From the NCBI RefSeq assembly GCF_009933175.1, contig NZ_MAEJ01000009.1:17083-81082 (forward strand): a stretch of 64,000 bases of DNA, given 5' to 3'. Made by a program: the position numbers and the translations under genes. Under the pieces are notes generated by a model. The model was not told the DNA's origin. It saw only the letters and a program-made list of their open reading frames with translations, and made no database searches. This stretch comes from Candidatus Enterococcus huntleyi. Its GTDB lineage: Bacteria; Bacillota; Bacilli; Lactobacillales; Enterococcaceae. Below, piece by piece: positions 56,077 to 64,000 of this stretch (the stretch's first letter is position 1; every line of letters starts with the position of its first letter).

Positions 56077-56913
56077 TTATTCTTTCATAGCTATTGCTGC
56101 GTCCTCTTTAAATCTCGTTTTAAGGTAGCTGGCAAATAACATTCCAATCATCCCAAATGACTGAATCCCAATCAGCAGGGTGATATCAAAATGAAACAGC
56201 CCAATCACTAAAGCCACAAGTGAACCGATACCCATACTCATTAAGACCATCGCCAAACTTTCTGAGTAGGATTGAATTGATGACAGTCTGCTCTTCTTCG
56301 TCAACCAGAGGAAAAAAGCCGCACCTAACACTAACAGCAGATTCATCATAAAGAGCAAGAATCCGGTTGTCACACTCATCGTCAATATCAGTGACGAGCG
56401 ATTATTACGCACAAACTCTTCATTAATGGCCGTACGTAGCTCCTGTTGATTAGAGATTTTCTCTGGCGAAAACTGCGCCGAATAGTTCATCTGATAGGTA
56501 TAAGACTTGCCATCGATATTTTCTTTTATCTGCCAATTTTTCTCTTTGAAATTCAGACTTACGTCCTTTTCATTGACTTGTTTTTCGGACAAATTCACGC
56601 CAGCAACACCTTGATCAGTTTCTTCAAAAATTTGTGGATCCGCATCGACTAGTCGGCCATCTTTGATAGACAATTGTTGGACCTCTTGCGCTGTTTGAGC
56701 CGTTAATAGTTCTTTAACATGCGGCATGAATTGGTCCTCATTAATGGTTGTCGTCTGAGCAAAGTACAAAGTTGCCGGAATCACTAACAAGGCCGTCAAA
56801 AATAAATACAGCACGAAAAGCTGAAGCCAGTTGAATTTTTTGCGAAATTGAAATACTTTCTTCGGCGAAAAAATTGCCCGAAAATAATTAGTTGGAAATA
56901 CGTCTGTTTTCAA
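56077..56913 (-). CDS. DUF1189 protein, maltodextrin operon (MalA-like)
   Basis: A 278-residue membrane protein. One membrane segment is at residues about 28-50 and three or four more lie in the second half, with an outside domain between. It matches DUF1189, found at the end of maltodextrin operons in lactic cocci (named MalA there). Its role is not settled. The start is TTG at 56913, 10 nt after AAAGG. It follows the MdxG gene by 15 nt. Confidence 0.75.
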   Translation of the reverse strand: MKTDVFPTNYFRAIFSPKKVFQFRKKFNWLQLFVLYLFLTALLVIPATLYFAQTTTINEDQFMPHVKELLTAQTAQEVQQLSIKDGRLVDADPQIFEETDQGVAGVNLSEKQVNEKDVSLNFKEKNWQIKENIDGKSYTYQMNYSAQFSPEKISNQQELRTAINEEFVRNNRSSLILTMSVTTGFLLFMMNLLLVLGAAFFLWLTKKSRLSSIQSYSESLAMVLMSMGIGSLVALVIGLFHFDITLLIGIQSFGMIGMLFASYLKTRFKEDAAIAMKE

Positions 56914-56928
56914 AGAGAATCAGCCTTT

Positions 56929-57777
56929 CTAGCCCTTCGTTCCACCAGAAGTTAACCCGGTTACGAAGTGTTTTTGTAAGAAGAAGAATAACACAGAAAT
57001 CGGTAAAGCAATTAAGATTGCCCCAGCCGCAAACAAAGCGACCCGTTGGTTTCTAGCATCGTTGATAAATGTTTGCAGCCCAACTGCAACGGTTAAACGT
57101 TCAGGTGTCCGCAATAAGAAGCGTGCCAACATGAAATCACCAAACGGTCCCATGAAAGCCCATAACGCTTGAACAGCCACCATTGGACGAACTAAAGGCA
57201 GGACGATTTGCGCAAAAATTCTGAAGTGTCCCGCACCGTCAAGTTTGGCAGATTCATCCAAATCAATCGGTACCGTATCGAAGTAGCCCTTCATAAGCCA
57301 CGTATTCATAGGAATCCCGCCACCGATATAGATCAGCGTCAAGAACCAATATTGATCCAAACCATTCGTCAAGACAGCCATGACATAGAAGGCCGTCAAG
57401 GCAGCCATTGTTGGCACCATTTGGATAATTAAGAATAACATCAAGCTCTTCTTACGACCAGCAAAACGGTAACGACTATAAGTATAACCCGCCAAAGTTA
57501 CAATGATGACTTGGAAAACCATCGTAGAGATCGCTACAATTAAGGTATTTTTATACCAGTCGCCATACAAGGTTTCACTAAACAAACGTGAAAAGTTTTC
57601 TAGCGTCCATTGGGTACTAAAATCTAATTTAAAGGCGATTAAATTCCCTGGTTTAAAGGCCGAAGTTGCCGTAATTAGCAACGGATAGATAATTACAATT
57701 GATAAGACGACAAGAAATAAATAGGTGAAAAATTTGGTAAAGAATTTCTTGCGCTTTTCTGAACTATTTTTTTTCAT
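56929..57777 (-). CDS. mdxG: Maltodextrin ABC permease (MdxG/MalG)
   Basis: A 282-residue permease of the MalG type with six membrane segments. The EAA-like loop [21 protein letters not shown] (about residue 195) contacts the ATPase. GGAGG precedes the ATG and overlaps the end of the MdxF gene. No MsmX-type ATPase is present; it would be supplied from elsewhere. Confidence 0.9.
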   Translation of the reverse strand: MKKNSSEKRKKFFTKFFTYLFLVVLSIVIIYPLLITATSAFKPGNLIAFKLDFSTQWTLENFSRLFSETLYGDWYKNTLIVAISTMVFQVIIVTLAGYTYSRYRFAGRKKSLMLFLIIQMVPTMAALTAFYVMAVLTNGLDQYWFLTLIYIGGGIPMNTWLMKGYFDTVPIDLDESAKLDGAGHFRIFAQIVLPLVRPMVAVQALWAFMGPFGDFMLARFLLRTPERLTVAVGLQTFINDARNQRVALFAAGAILIALPISVLFFFLQKHFVTGLTSGGTKG

Positions 57778-57779
57778 GT

Positions 57780-59072
57780 CTAATCCTCCATATTAAATGC
57801 ATTTGTTCGTTTGAAGACCACTAATGAAACTGAAATAACGATGAATGAAATAATTAACGTGATCGCTGAGGCTACTGAATATTGTGGCGACCCACCTGTC
57901 GTTAATTTGTAAATCCATGAAATTAAGATATCCGTTGAACCGGCTCCACCACCAAGGCTTCCTGGTCCACCATTATTAAAGAGATAAATCATTGAAAAGT
58001 TATTAAAGTTCCCAGTATATTGCGTCACAAACGTCGGTGCAGCCACTAAGAAAATTGCTGGTAAGGTAATATTTCTAAACCGTTGGAAGGCATTCGCACC
58101 ATCCATTTTAGCTGCTTCATATAAATCTTCTGAGATTGATTGTAAAATCCCTGTCACCATCACGTAGATGTATGGGAAGCCTAACCATCCTTGAATTAAG
58201 ATAATCGCTGTTTTGGTCCAAAACGGATCGGTCTTCCAGGCAATCATCGGAATATCGATGAACGGTAAGTGATTCAATAGAGGAATCACTTGGGTATTAA
58301 TTGCCCCAGCCGTGTCATTGAAGATATTCGAAAAACTCATGATCGTAATAAACGCTGGCACCGCCCATGGCAAGAGGAAAATAACGCCGAAGAAACGTCT
58401 GAATTTGATGAATTTCTGATTGGCAACGACAGCCGTCAAAATGCCTAATGTTAATTGTAAAGTCGTCGCACAGACCGTCCAAATAACCGTCCAGCTGAAG
58501 ACTTTGACGAAGGTTTCGCGATACGAACTCAAGGTAAAGATATTTGTAAAGTTAGTAAAGCCTACCCAGTCTAAAATATTTGCCGGTGGAATATGTTTAA
58601 AATCGTAATTCGTAAAGGCCATAAATAAAGTCACCAATACGGGGAAAATAATTGCAACAGTCATGACTAAATACGCCGGAATCGTCAATAAATATGGAAA
58701 GCCATTCTCATAAACATTATGCAGTAATTCTTTTGATGTACTTGGAACCTTCATTCCACGATTAATCGTTTCAGCGACTTTTTTTGCATCGCGAATATTA
58801 AGTACCCAGCCAAATAGGAAAATCGCCGTCATGATTACTTGCAATGTACCCTCAATCAGCATGAACAAAGAATTGTCTTGCATCGGCACTGAGCCCAATG
58901 TGATAAAACCCGCTAAGGCCTGTCCACCGAATAAAATCATTTCTACTATGAATAAGAAAAGTACGGCCAAAAATATAATTCCTTTGATTGTTTGTTTGTT
59001 ATACAGTTGTCCCAATCCAGGAACAATGGATAGTAACATCGCTTTGCGCGGGTTACGTTTTTGGTTATCCAT
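57780..59072 (-). CDS. mdxF: Maltodextrin ABC permease (MdxF/MalF)
   Basis: A 430-residue permease with about eight membrane segments. The EAA loop is [23 protein letters not shown] (about residue 330). The N-terminus ([19 protein letters not shown]) adds a membrane region common in Firmicute MalF. GGGGG lies before the ATG at 59072; upstream codons lack one. Confidence 0.9.
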   Translation of the reverse strand: MDNQKRNPRKAMLLSIVPGLGQLYNKQTIKGIIFLAVLFLFIVEMILFGGQALAGFITLGSVPMQDNSLFMLIEGTLQVIMTAIFLFGWVLNIRDAKKVAETINRGMKVPSTSKELLHNVYENGFPYLLTIPAYLVMTVAIIFPVLVTLFMAFTNYDFKHIPPANILDWVGFTNFTNIFTLSSYRETFVKVFSWTVIWTVCATTLQLTLGILTAVVANQKFIKFRRFFGVIFLLPWAVPAFITIMSFSNIFNDTAGAINTQVIPLLNHLPFIDIPMIAWKTDPFWTKTAIILIQGWLGFPYIYVMVTGILQSISEDLYEAAKMDGANAFQRFRNITLPAIFLVAAPTFVTQYTGNFNNFSMIYLFNNGGPGSLGGGAGSTDILISWIYKLTTGGSPQYSVASAITLIISFIVISVSLVVFKRTNAFNMED

Positions 59073-59097
59073 TGAAAATCCCCCTTTTAAAATTGGA

Positions 59098-59128
59098 GCT
59101 GGAGGTAACGACAATCGTTACTTCCAGC
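59098..59128 (-). terminator. Intercistronic hairpin between mdxE and mdxF
   Basis: GCTGGA-A-GTAACGA pairs with TCGTTAC-C-TCCAGC (one internal mismatch, 3-nt loop). There is little T-run, so it more likely stabilises or partly terminates the mdxE transcript, as in other malE-malF gaps. Confidence 0.65.
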
Positions 59129-59171
59129 CCATTTACCTATCATTTTTTATTTCTACTGTTTATCTATTTGT

Positions 59172-60419
59172 TTAATATTTTTGCTCGATTGCTTCTTGGA
59201 TCGTTTTCACTGCATTGCCTGAAGCTTCTTCTGGTGACATGTTACCTGAACCCGCATCGAACATCATGTTTTCAGCGCCTGCCCAAACTTCAGCCATTTC
59301 TGGAATATTAGGCATTGGTTGAGATACACCGTATTGATCAATTACAGCAGTTGCGATTGGATCATCATTGCCTTTAACTTTTTCTTGCGCTTGTGCATTT
59401 GCAGGAATATCGTTTCTCATTTCATACAATTTCGTTTGATTTTCTTCATTAGTTACATAGTCTAAGAATTTTTGGGCAACATCTTTATCTTTAGCAAAAT
59501 TGCTAACAACCCAAGCTTTACCACCACCAAATGTTTGGTATGCTTCGCCGTTGTCTAGTGTTGGGATTTTAGCAACGCCGTAGTTAATTCCAGCATCTTT
59601 AAATCCGCTTGCACCCCATGGGCCATAAATAATCGCTGCTGTTTTACCTTGGTTAAAGTAATCTAACATCAAGTTTTCGTTAGCTTTAACATCCAACATT
59701 CCTTGTGGCCAAACATTTTGGAACCAATCTGTTGCGTAGCTGATTCCTTCAATCGCGCCTTTATTGCCTAAACCAACGTCAGAAGCATCTTGCCCATCAT
59801 CTCCGAAAACGTAGCCGCCATAACCAGCTAGTAATCCGTAAGTATAGTAGAAGTCAGTCCAACGAGCTAAGAAACCAACATTTTTACCATCTTCGTCATA
59901 TTTCTTATCTTTTGAAATAGCTTCTAAATCAGCAAAAGTTGTTGGTGCTTCAGAGATCAAATCTTTATTGTAGAATAAAACGACCGCTTCGATCATTGCT
60001 GGTGCGCCGTAGACTTTTCCGTCAATTGTGACTTGTTTTTCATCCGTTTCATTATAACGGCCATCATCTGATAATTTTACTTCAGCTAAATTCCCTTGCG
60101 AGCCTTGTTGGCCGACACGGTCGTACGGTGACATGGTTACGTCTGGGCCTTTTCCAGCCGGTCCGTCAAGCTGTAACGCATCCATTTGGTCGAACATATC
60201 TTTTTCTAAAACTTCAACTTTGACATCATTTTCTTTTTCAAATGTGCCTTTAATGTCATTCACATACTCAACATAATCTTTTCCAACAGAAACTTGTAAC
60301 GTTTTTGCATCTGTCGCGGCATCCTTCTTATCCTTCGAACCGCCACATGCTGCTAGAGTAATGATTGCCCCAGCTGATAAAAGTCCTAATCCTAATTTAC
60401 GCCAATTTGTTTTTCTCAT
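59172..60419 (-). CDS. mdxE: Maltodextrin-binding lipoprotein (MdxE/MalE)
   Basis: A 415-residue solute-binding protein. The lipobox is ITLAACGG (Cys about residue 25). The mature protein has the MalE pattern: binding-site aromatic residues (WTDFYYTYG, YGPWGASGF) and GGKAWVVSNFAKDKD. It captures maltodextrins at the membrane. GGGGG precedes the ATG. It has its own promoter and operators. Confidence 0.92.
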   Translation of the reverse strand: MRKTNWRKLGLGLLSAGAIITLAACGGSKDKKDAATDAKTLQVSVGKDYVEYVNDIKGTFEKENDVKVEVLEKDMFDQMDALQLDGPAGKGPDVTMSPYDRVGQQGSQGNLAEVKLSDDGRYNETDEKQVTIDGKVYGAPAMIEAVVLFYNKDLISEAPTTFADLEAISKDKKYDEDGKNVGFLARWTDFYYTYGLLAGYGGYVFGDDGQDASDVGLGNKGAIEGISYATDWFQNVWPQGMLDVKANENLMLDYFNQGKTAAIIYGPWGASGFKDAGINYGVAKIPTLDNGEAYQTFGGGKAWVVSNFAKDKDVAQKFLDYVTNEENQTKLYEMRNDIPANAQAQEKVKGNDDPIATAVIDQYGVSQPMPNIPEMAEVWAGAENMMFDAGSGNMSPEEASGNAVKTIQEAIEQKY

Positions 60420-60453
60420 TTTCTTTGCCCCCTACTATTTTCTTTACACTCAT

Positions 60454-60508
60454 ATTATGCAATCGCTTCACCTACGAAGCAAGCGTTTTCCAATTGTTAC
60501 CGGTAACA
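60454..60508 (-). promoter_or_regulatory. mdxE promoter with cre-like site and MalR operator
   Basis: The minus promoter is TTGCTT, 17 nt, CATAAT (60454-60482). TGTTACCGGTAACA (60495-60508) is a perfect 14-bp palindrome of the LacI/MalR type just upstream. GGAAAACGCTTGCT (60479-60492) overlaps the -35 and resembles a CcpA cre. Confidence 0.65.
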
Positions 60509-60521
60509 GAATTTTATTTCC

Positions 60522-62297
60522 TTATTTTTCCGCTTTAAATACGATAAAACCATGCTCTCCGATTTGATGTATCCCTGAATTATCTTCTGTTACATTTTGT
60601 GAAATAAGTACCTCTCCTACAGAATCCAACGAAACCGATTGCGTTGATTCGTTAAAGAAAGCCGACAACCGTTTCTCACCAACGGTTCTCGATACCATTA
60701 ATTGCTGTTTTTCATCGTCCACAATTTGCCACTCTAAATCACCATAAGTAATGACTTCTGAATAATCCTTACGTAATTTAATTAGTTCTTTTGTGAAATC
60801 TAACATCTCTAAATCTTGCTTATCTTCTTCCCAAATCATGCAGCGACGGCAGTCCGGATCATTATCACCCAACATACCAATCTCTGTTCCATAATAGATA
60901 CATGGCGAGCCTTTTTGTAGGAACATAAAAGTCAATGTCGCTTTCGCTAACTCTTTATTCCCGTCACAAATTGTCAAGATTCGAGCCGTGTCATGGGAAT
61001 CCAAAATATTAAAAGTCACTTCATTGGTCTGATCTCTATATAGAAGCTGCTGGCTATTCATGCCACTGACCATTTTGCTCGGCGAAATCTTTTTATTTAC
61101 AAAGAAATCTTTGATATTATCCGTAAACGCGTAATTCATCACGGCATGAAACTCATCACCTTGCAACCAACTTTGAGACGAATGCCAAATCTCTCCTAAA
61201 ATGTAAAAATCTTCTTTAAGTGCTGTAACTTCTGTGCGGAACTTTTTCCAGAAATGATGATCAACTTCATTCGCCACATCTAAGCGCCACGCATCAATAT
61301 CAAATTCACGAATCCAATAGGTCGCAATATCCAGTAAGTAAGCCTGAACTTCCGGGTTCGCCGTGTTTAATTTCGGCATATGTGGTGTAAACGCAAACGT
61401 ATCAAAACTCAAATTTCTAGCCGTTTCAGGAATATCCGTCATATCATAATCATCCACTGGGAACGAATGAATGTGGAACCAGTCAGCATATTTCGACTGC
61501 GGTCCATTCTTAATCACATCCTGCCACTGAGGAGAATAATCGCCCATATGATTGAAGACTGCATCCAACATAATCCGAATCCCGCGACGATGTGCCTCAT
61601 CTACCAACTGTTTGAAAAGTTTTTTATCGCCAAAATCGGGATCAATTTCAAAATAATCAATCGTATCATATTTATGATTAGACGTCGCTTTAAAAATCGG
61701 ACAGAAATAAATCCCGTTAATCCCTAAATCAACTAAATAATCTAGATGGTCAATTACCCCTTGTAAATCGCCACCGAAAAAGTCTTCTCTATCAGGTAAT
61801 TTACTGCCCCACGGAAGCGTCCCCTTCGGATCATTCTGCTGATCACCATTAGCAAAACGCTCTGGGAAAATTTGATACCAAACTGTATCTTTCACCCACT
61901 CAGGTGAGTGGAAACGATCAATTTCTTGAAAATAAGGCATTCTAAAATAATAATTCGCCACTTCTAAAAACTCTTCTTTATAATCGAAGACTCCTTGATC
62001 GCTATAAAATACTTCAGTACCATCCTGCCCTTCCACATAAAAACCGTACTGTAACCGATGAAACTTACTATCTGTTTCGATCTCCCAGTAATCATGTAAA
62101 TCCGTACTCAATGTTTTTTTCATGGGCGTTTTATCCAAATACCATTTATCAAAAGTAATCAGATAAGGATCCCCTTTAATTAAACTTACTTTTTTGACAT
62201 CGCCAATCTCAGTTCGTAGGCGAATTCTCATCGTATCCTTCGTATACAGAAAAGCGTATTCGCTTTCAGGACGATGATAAAGTGCAGATTTATTCAT
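60522..62297 (-). CDS. GH13 maltogenic amylase/neopullulanase
   Basis: A 591-residue GH13 (subfamily 20-like) enzyme with an N-terminal CBM34-like domain (1-120) and the catalytic barrel. The nucleophile is in DAWRLDVANEVD, the acid/base in FYILGEIWH and the stabiliser in NILDSHDTAR. There is no signal peptide, so it acts on imported maltodextrins. AAAGGAG precedes the ATG. Confidence 0.92.
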   Translation of the reverse strand: MNKSALYHRPESEYAFLYTKDTMRIRLRTEIGDVKKVSLIKGDPYLITFDKWYLDKTPMKKTLSTDLHDYWEIETDSKFHRLQYGFYVEGQDGTEVFYSDQGVFDYKEEFLEVANYYFRMPYFQEIDRFHSPEWVKDTVWYQIFPERFANGDQQNDPKGTLPWGSKLPDREDFFGGDLQGVIDHLDYLVDLGINGIYFCPIFKATSNHKYDTIDYFEIDPDFGDKKLFKQLVDEAHRRGIRIMLDAVFNHMGDYSPQWQDVIKNGPQSKYADWFHIHSFPVDDYDMTDIPETARNLSFDTFAFTPHMPKLNTANPEVQAYLLDIATYWIREFDIDAWRLDVANEVDHHFWKKFRTEVTALKEDFYILGEIWHSSQSWLQGDEFHAVMNYAFTDNIKDFFVNKKISPSKMVSGMNSQQLLYRDQTNEVTFNILDSHDTARILTICDGNKELAKATLTFMFLQKGSPCIYYGTEIGMLGDNDPDCRRCMIWEEDKQDLEMLDFTKELIKLRKDYSEVITYGDLEWQIVDDEKQQLMVSRTVGEKRLSAFFNESTQSVSLDSVGEVLISQNVTEDNSGIHQIGEHGFIVFKAEK

Positions 62298-62328
62298 TCA
62301 ATCTCTCCTTTACTCTTATTTCCCTTTC

Positions 62329-62383
62329 ATCATAGACGAAAGCGATTCCCTCATCAATAAATAATCCAATGTTACCGTTAACA
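62329..62383 (-). promoter_or_regulatory. Amylase promoter with cre-like site and MalR operator
   Basis: The minus promoter is TTGATG, 17 nt, TATGAT (62329-62357). CGAAAGCGATTCCC (62337-62350) lies in the spacer and resembles cre. TGTTACCGTTAACA (62370-62383) repeats the mdxE operator with one change. Confidence 0.6.
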
Positions 62384-62453
62384 GAATATCAGATTGCCAC
62401 TACCGCACATCTTTACTTGGAAAATGGTGCGCATAAAAAAAAGCCTTGGGAGC

Positions 62454-62773
62454 TTACACTCCACACGACTCGGTTTTGGTTTTCCTCTATACTCTTTTTT
62501 GATAAAAATGATGATTTCTTTTCGAATAATCCGGTGTTTCCAGACGCCAAATCCCCGTTTGTCCTTGCTCAAATAGTTGCCAAGCAGTACTGCCAACACC
62601 ACGTCCAGAAAAATCTGGCAACAGACAGAAATACTCCACAAGATTTGGTACGCCCAACTGATAAATAAGCACGCCGCAATCAATCCCTAAACTTTGAATA
62701 ATTAGCTTCTCCATACGCTCATTCAACAACACTTTTAGCGCTAAGGTACCATCATCATATCCAGGTGGCCCGG
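62454..62773 (-). pseudogene. Truncated, interrupted GNAT acetyltransferase
   Basis: The minus frame reads GYDDGTLALKVLLN, then LVEYFCLLPDFSGRGVGS (a GNAT acetyl-CoA loop) and YSKRNHHFYQKRV, where an in-frame TAG occurs. The same frame then continues RKTKTESCGV to a second stop at 62454-62456, the likely true C-terminus. The N-terminal half is missing: the gene begins at the degenerate last repeat of the CRISPR array. Confidence 0.65.
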
Positions 62774-63319
62774 CACTCACTCACTGAAGAGTGAGACGTA
62801 GGCTTCTTCAATTACTTTCTCTTCACTACCATTTCAATCCACTCACTCCCTAAAGAGTGAGACGTATCCCCAATTGCTTAAGCCTTGTTCTCGTTGTTGA
62901 TTTCAATCCACTCACTCCCTAAAGAGTGAGACGTTTGCTCCTCCCCATGACGTCCCTATATCCACTCTATTTCAATCCACTCACTCCCTAAAGAGTGAGA
63001 CGATAAAGGGACTGGACAAAGTAAAGGAGTGTTGTCAATTTCAATCCACTCACTCCCTAAAGAGTGAGACCAAAATTGCGGAAGAGCTTGACGCGTCGCC
63101 GGATTTCAATCCACTCACTCCCTAAAGAGTGAGACGATACTGCTTATTTTCATTACCAGTTTTCATATTTATTTCAATCCACTCACTCCCTAAAGAGTGA
63201 GACTCTAGACGTTCATCGTTTTTATAGGTTCCGTCCAGATTTCAATCCACTCACTCCCTAAAGAGTGAGACCGAGTTAGAGCACAGAGGAGTACTTACAC
63301 ACTATATTTCAATCCACTC
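62765..63319 (-). CRISPR. Type I-C-like CRISPR array (trailer end), interrupted
   Basis: There are seven intact 33-nt repeats (starting ATTTCAATCC and ending GAGTGAGAC on the plus strand) at 62831, 62900, 62969, 63038, 63103, 63171 and 63239. A degenerate repeat at 62765-62797 differs in its first nine bases and two internal ones. A final 14-nt partial repeat lies at 63306-63319. Eight spacers are 33, 36, 36, 36, 32, 35, 35 and 34 nt. The complement, GTCTCACTC...GTGGATTGAAAT, is of the I-C type. The degenerate repeat is at the low-coordinate end, so the array reads on the minus strand and the leader and any cas genes would be to the right. No cas gene is in the window. Confidence 0.93.
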
Positions 63320-63394
63320 TGGATAGGCTACAATTAACTAGACAGAAAAATTAAGGTGTGTAGACTAGAAGAAAACATACCAGGAGGAATTTTT

Positions 63395-63685
63395 ATGTCT
63401 AAGAGAACACGAAGAACTTTTTCACAAGAATTCAAGCAACAAATCGTCAATCTTTACTTAGCTGGAAAGCCACGTGTAGAAATCATTCGAGAATATGAAC
63501 TAACGGCTTCAGCATTTGACAAATGGGTAAAGCAATCTAAAACGAGTGGTTCATTCAAAGAAAAAGATAATCTTACGCCTGAACAAAAAGAATTGTTAGA
63601 ACTACGTAAAAGAAACCAGCAATTAGAAATGGAAAATGATATTTTAAAGCAAGCAGCGCTGATATTCGGACGAAGAGACAAGTAA
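63395..63685 (+). CDS. IS3-family transposase OrfA
   Basis: A 96-residue HTH protein (TRRTFSQEFKQQIVNLYLAG, then ASAFDKWVKQ) with a leucine-zipper-like C-terminus (LLELRKRNQQLEMENDILKQ). It binds the IS ends and is the N-terminal part of the OrfAB fusion. AGGAGG lies 9 nt before the ATG; a GTG at 63356 is not used by it. Confidence 0.9.
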   Translation: MSKRTRRTFSQEFKQQIVNLYLAGKPRVEIIREYELTASAFDKWVKQSKTSGSFKEKDNLTPEQKELLELRKRNQQLEMENDILKQAALIFGRRDK

Positions 63686-64000
63686 TCGATGCGAATAAGC
63701 ATCTTTACCCTATATCAGCGATGTGCAGAATATTAGGTCTATCACGTCAGTCCTATTATTATCAATCAAAACCAAAGAAAGATGAATCAGAACTTGAAGA
63801 AGTAGTCGCTGAAGAATTTATCCGCAGCCGAAAGGCCTACGGCTCAAGAAAAATAAAAAAAGCCTTATCAAAACGAGGCATTCAGATCAGCCGACGAAAA
63901 ATTAGTAGAAGCATGAAAAATAGAGGATTAAAATCGAGCTATACTGTTGCTTATTTTAAAGTACATCATTCTACTTGCGATGAAGCCAAAACGACAAACG
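63640..64000 (+). CDS. IS3-family transposase OrfB, N-terminal part (frameshifted)
   Basis: In the -1 frame the sequence runs ADIRTKRQVIDANKHLYPIS and continues to an HTH_21-like region (FIRSRKAYGSRKIKKALSKRG) and RRKISRSMKNRGLKSSYT, the usual start of an IS3 integrase. It stays open to the edge. A slippery heptamer T TTA AAG at 63643-63649 lies at the start of the overlap. The catalytic DDE core is outside the window. Confidence 0.85.

Larger units (their letters stand above)
63320..64000 (+). mobile_element. IS3-family insertion sequence, left part
   Basis: The element appears to begin TGGATAGGCTACAATTAACT right after ATTTCAATCCACTC of a CRISPR repeat. It carries orfA and the start of orfB in overlapping frames. 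The right end is beyond the window. Confidence 0.8.

Noticed and set aside
62378..62683. Other reading frames next to the CRISPR array
   Set aside because: They are shadows of the GNAT pseudogene in other frames without start signals.
62798..63305. Spacers targeting this window
   Set aside because: A by-eye check of the eight spacers found no long match outside the array; this is not an exhaustive search.
62765..64000. cas genes or an anti-CRISPR next to the array
   Set aside because: Only the IS transposase lies to the right within the window, and only the GNAT remnant and amylase to the left.

Overview
The window looks like chromosomal DNA of a low-GC Gram-positive coccus, most likely Enterococcus or a close relative. 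The basis is AT-rich DNA with strong AGGAGG ribosome-binding sites, PurR-type PurBoxes, an M-box and a guanine riboswitch, tandem VanY-type carboxypeptidases, an MdxEFG-type maltodextrin operon and flavin-based electron-transfer lipoproteins. The species cannot be fixed from the sequence alone.

Layout. 1-1330 (minus): 5' end of an mgtA-like P-type Mg2+ ATPase, its unusually long leader (M-box riboswitch, terminator, two tandem copies of an intergenic repeat) and, next to the gene, a 14-codon leader ORF with two competing hairpins. 1392-4325: a PdxR-like regulator divergent from pdxK and an ECF vitamin-B6 transporter subunit. 4456-7033: wecB and a PadR/DUF1700 pair. 7258-9094: an ABC-F protein behind a 45-codon leader ORF and attenuator. 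9214-14704: guaC, an aldo-keto reductase, and a TetR-controlled ABC exporter/hydrolase operon.

15009-31056 is a purine region: purE-K-B and purC-S-Q-L-F-M-N-H-D in two minus-strand transcription units, each behind a PurR-type promoter, then xpt-pbuX behind a guanine riboswitch. Together with guaC this covers IMP synthesis from PRPP after the PurF step, plus salvage. 31167-34919 is a cell-wall cluster: a TIM-barrel protein, a GH73 glucosaminidase, two VanY-like D,D-carboxypeptidases (one apparently starting at ATT) and a hypothetical. 35188-48919 holds an oxidoreductase, an aromatic-acid-exporter-like protein, a flotillin/NfeD pair, a large FtsX-type exporter, a secreted EndA-like nuclease, nagA under a NagR-type operator, an Rgg-like regulator and an aminotransferase.

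49219-55476 carries a GNAT, tRNA-Leu(GAG), small proteins, a flavocytochrome-type lipoprotein reductase with a divergent AraC regulator, and an FMN-binding lipoprotein (probably extracellular electron transfer). 56077-62297 is a maltodextrin operon (GH13 amylase, MdxE/F/G, DUF1189) with two MalR-like operators and cre-like sites. 62454-64000 is a damaged GNAT gene, the trailer end of a type I-C-like CRISPR array, and an IS3-family element that cuts the array inside a repeat.

The most interesting regulatory finding is the putative leader-peptide/RNA switch in front of mgtA; the ABC-F leader/attenuator is second.
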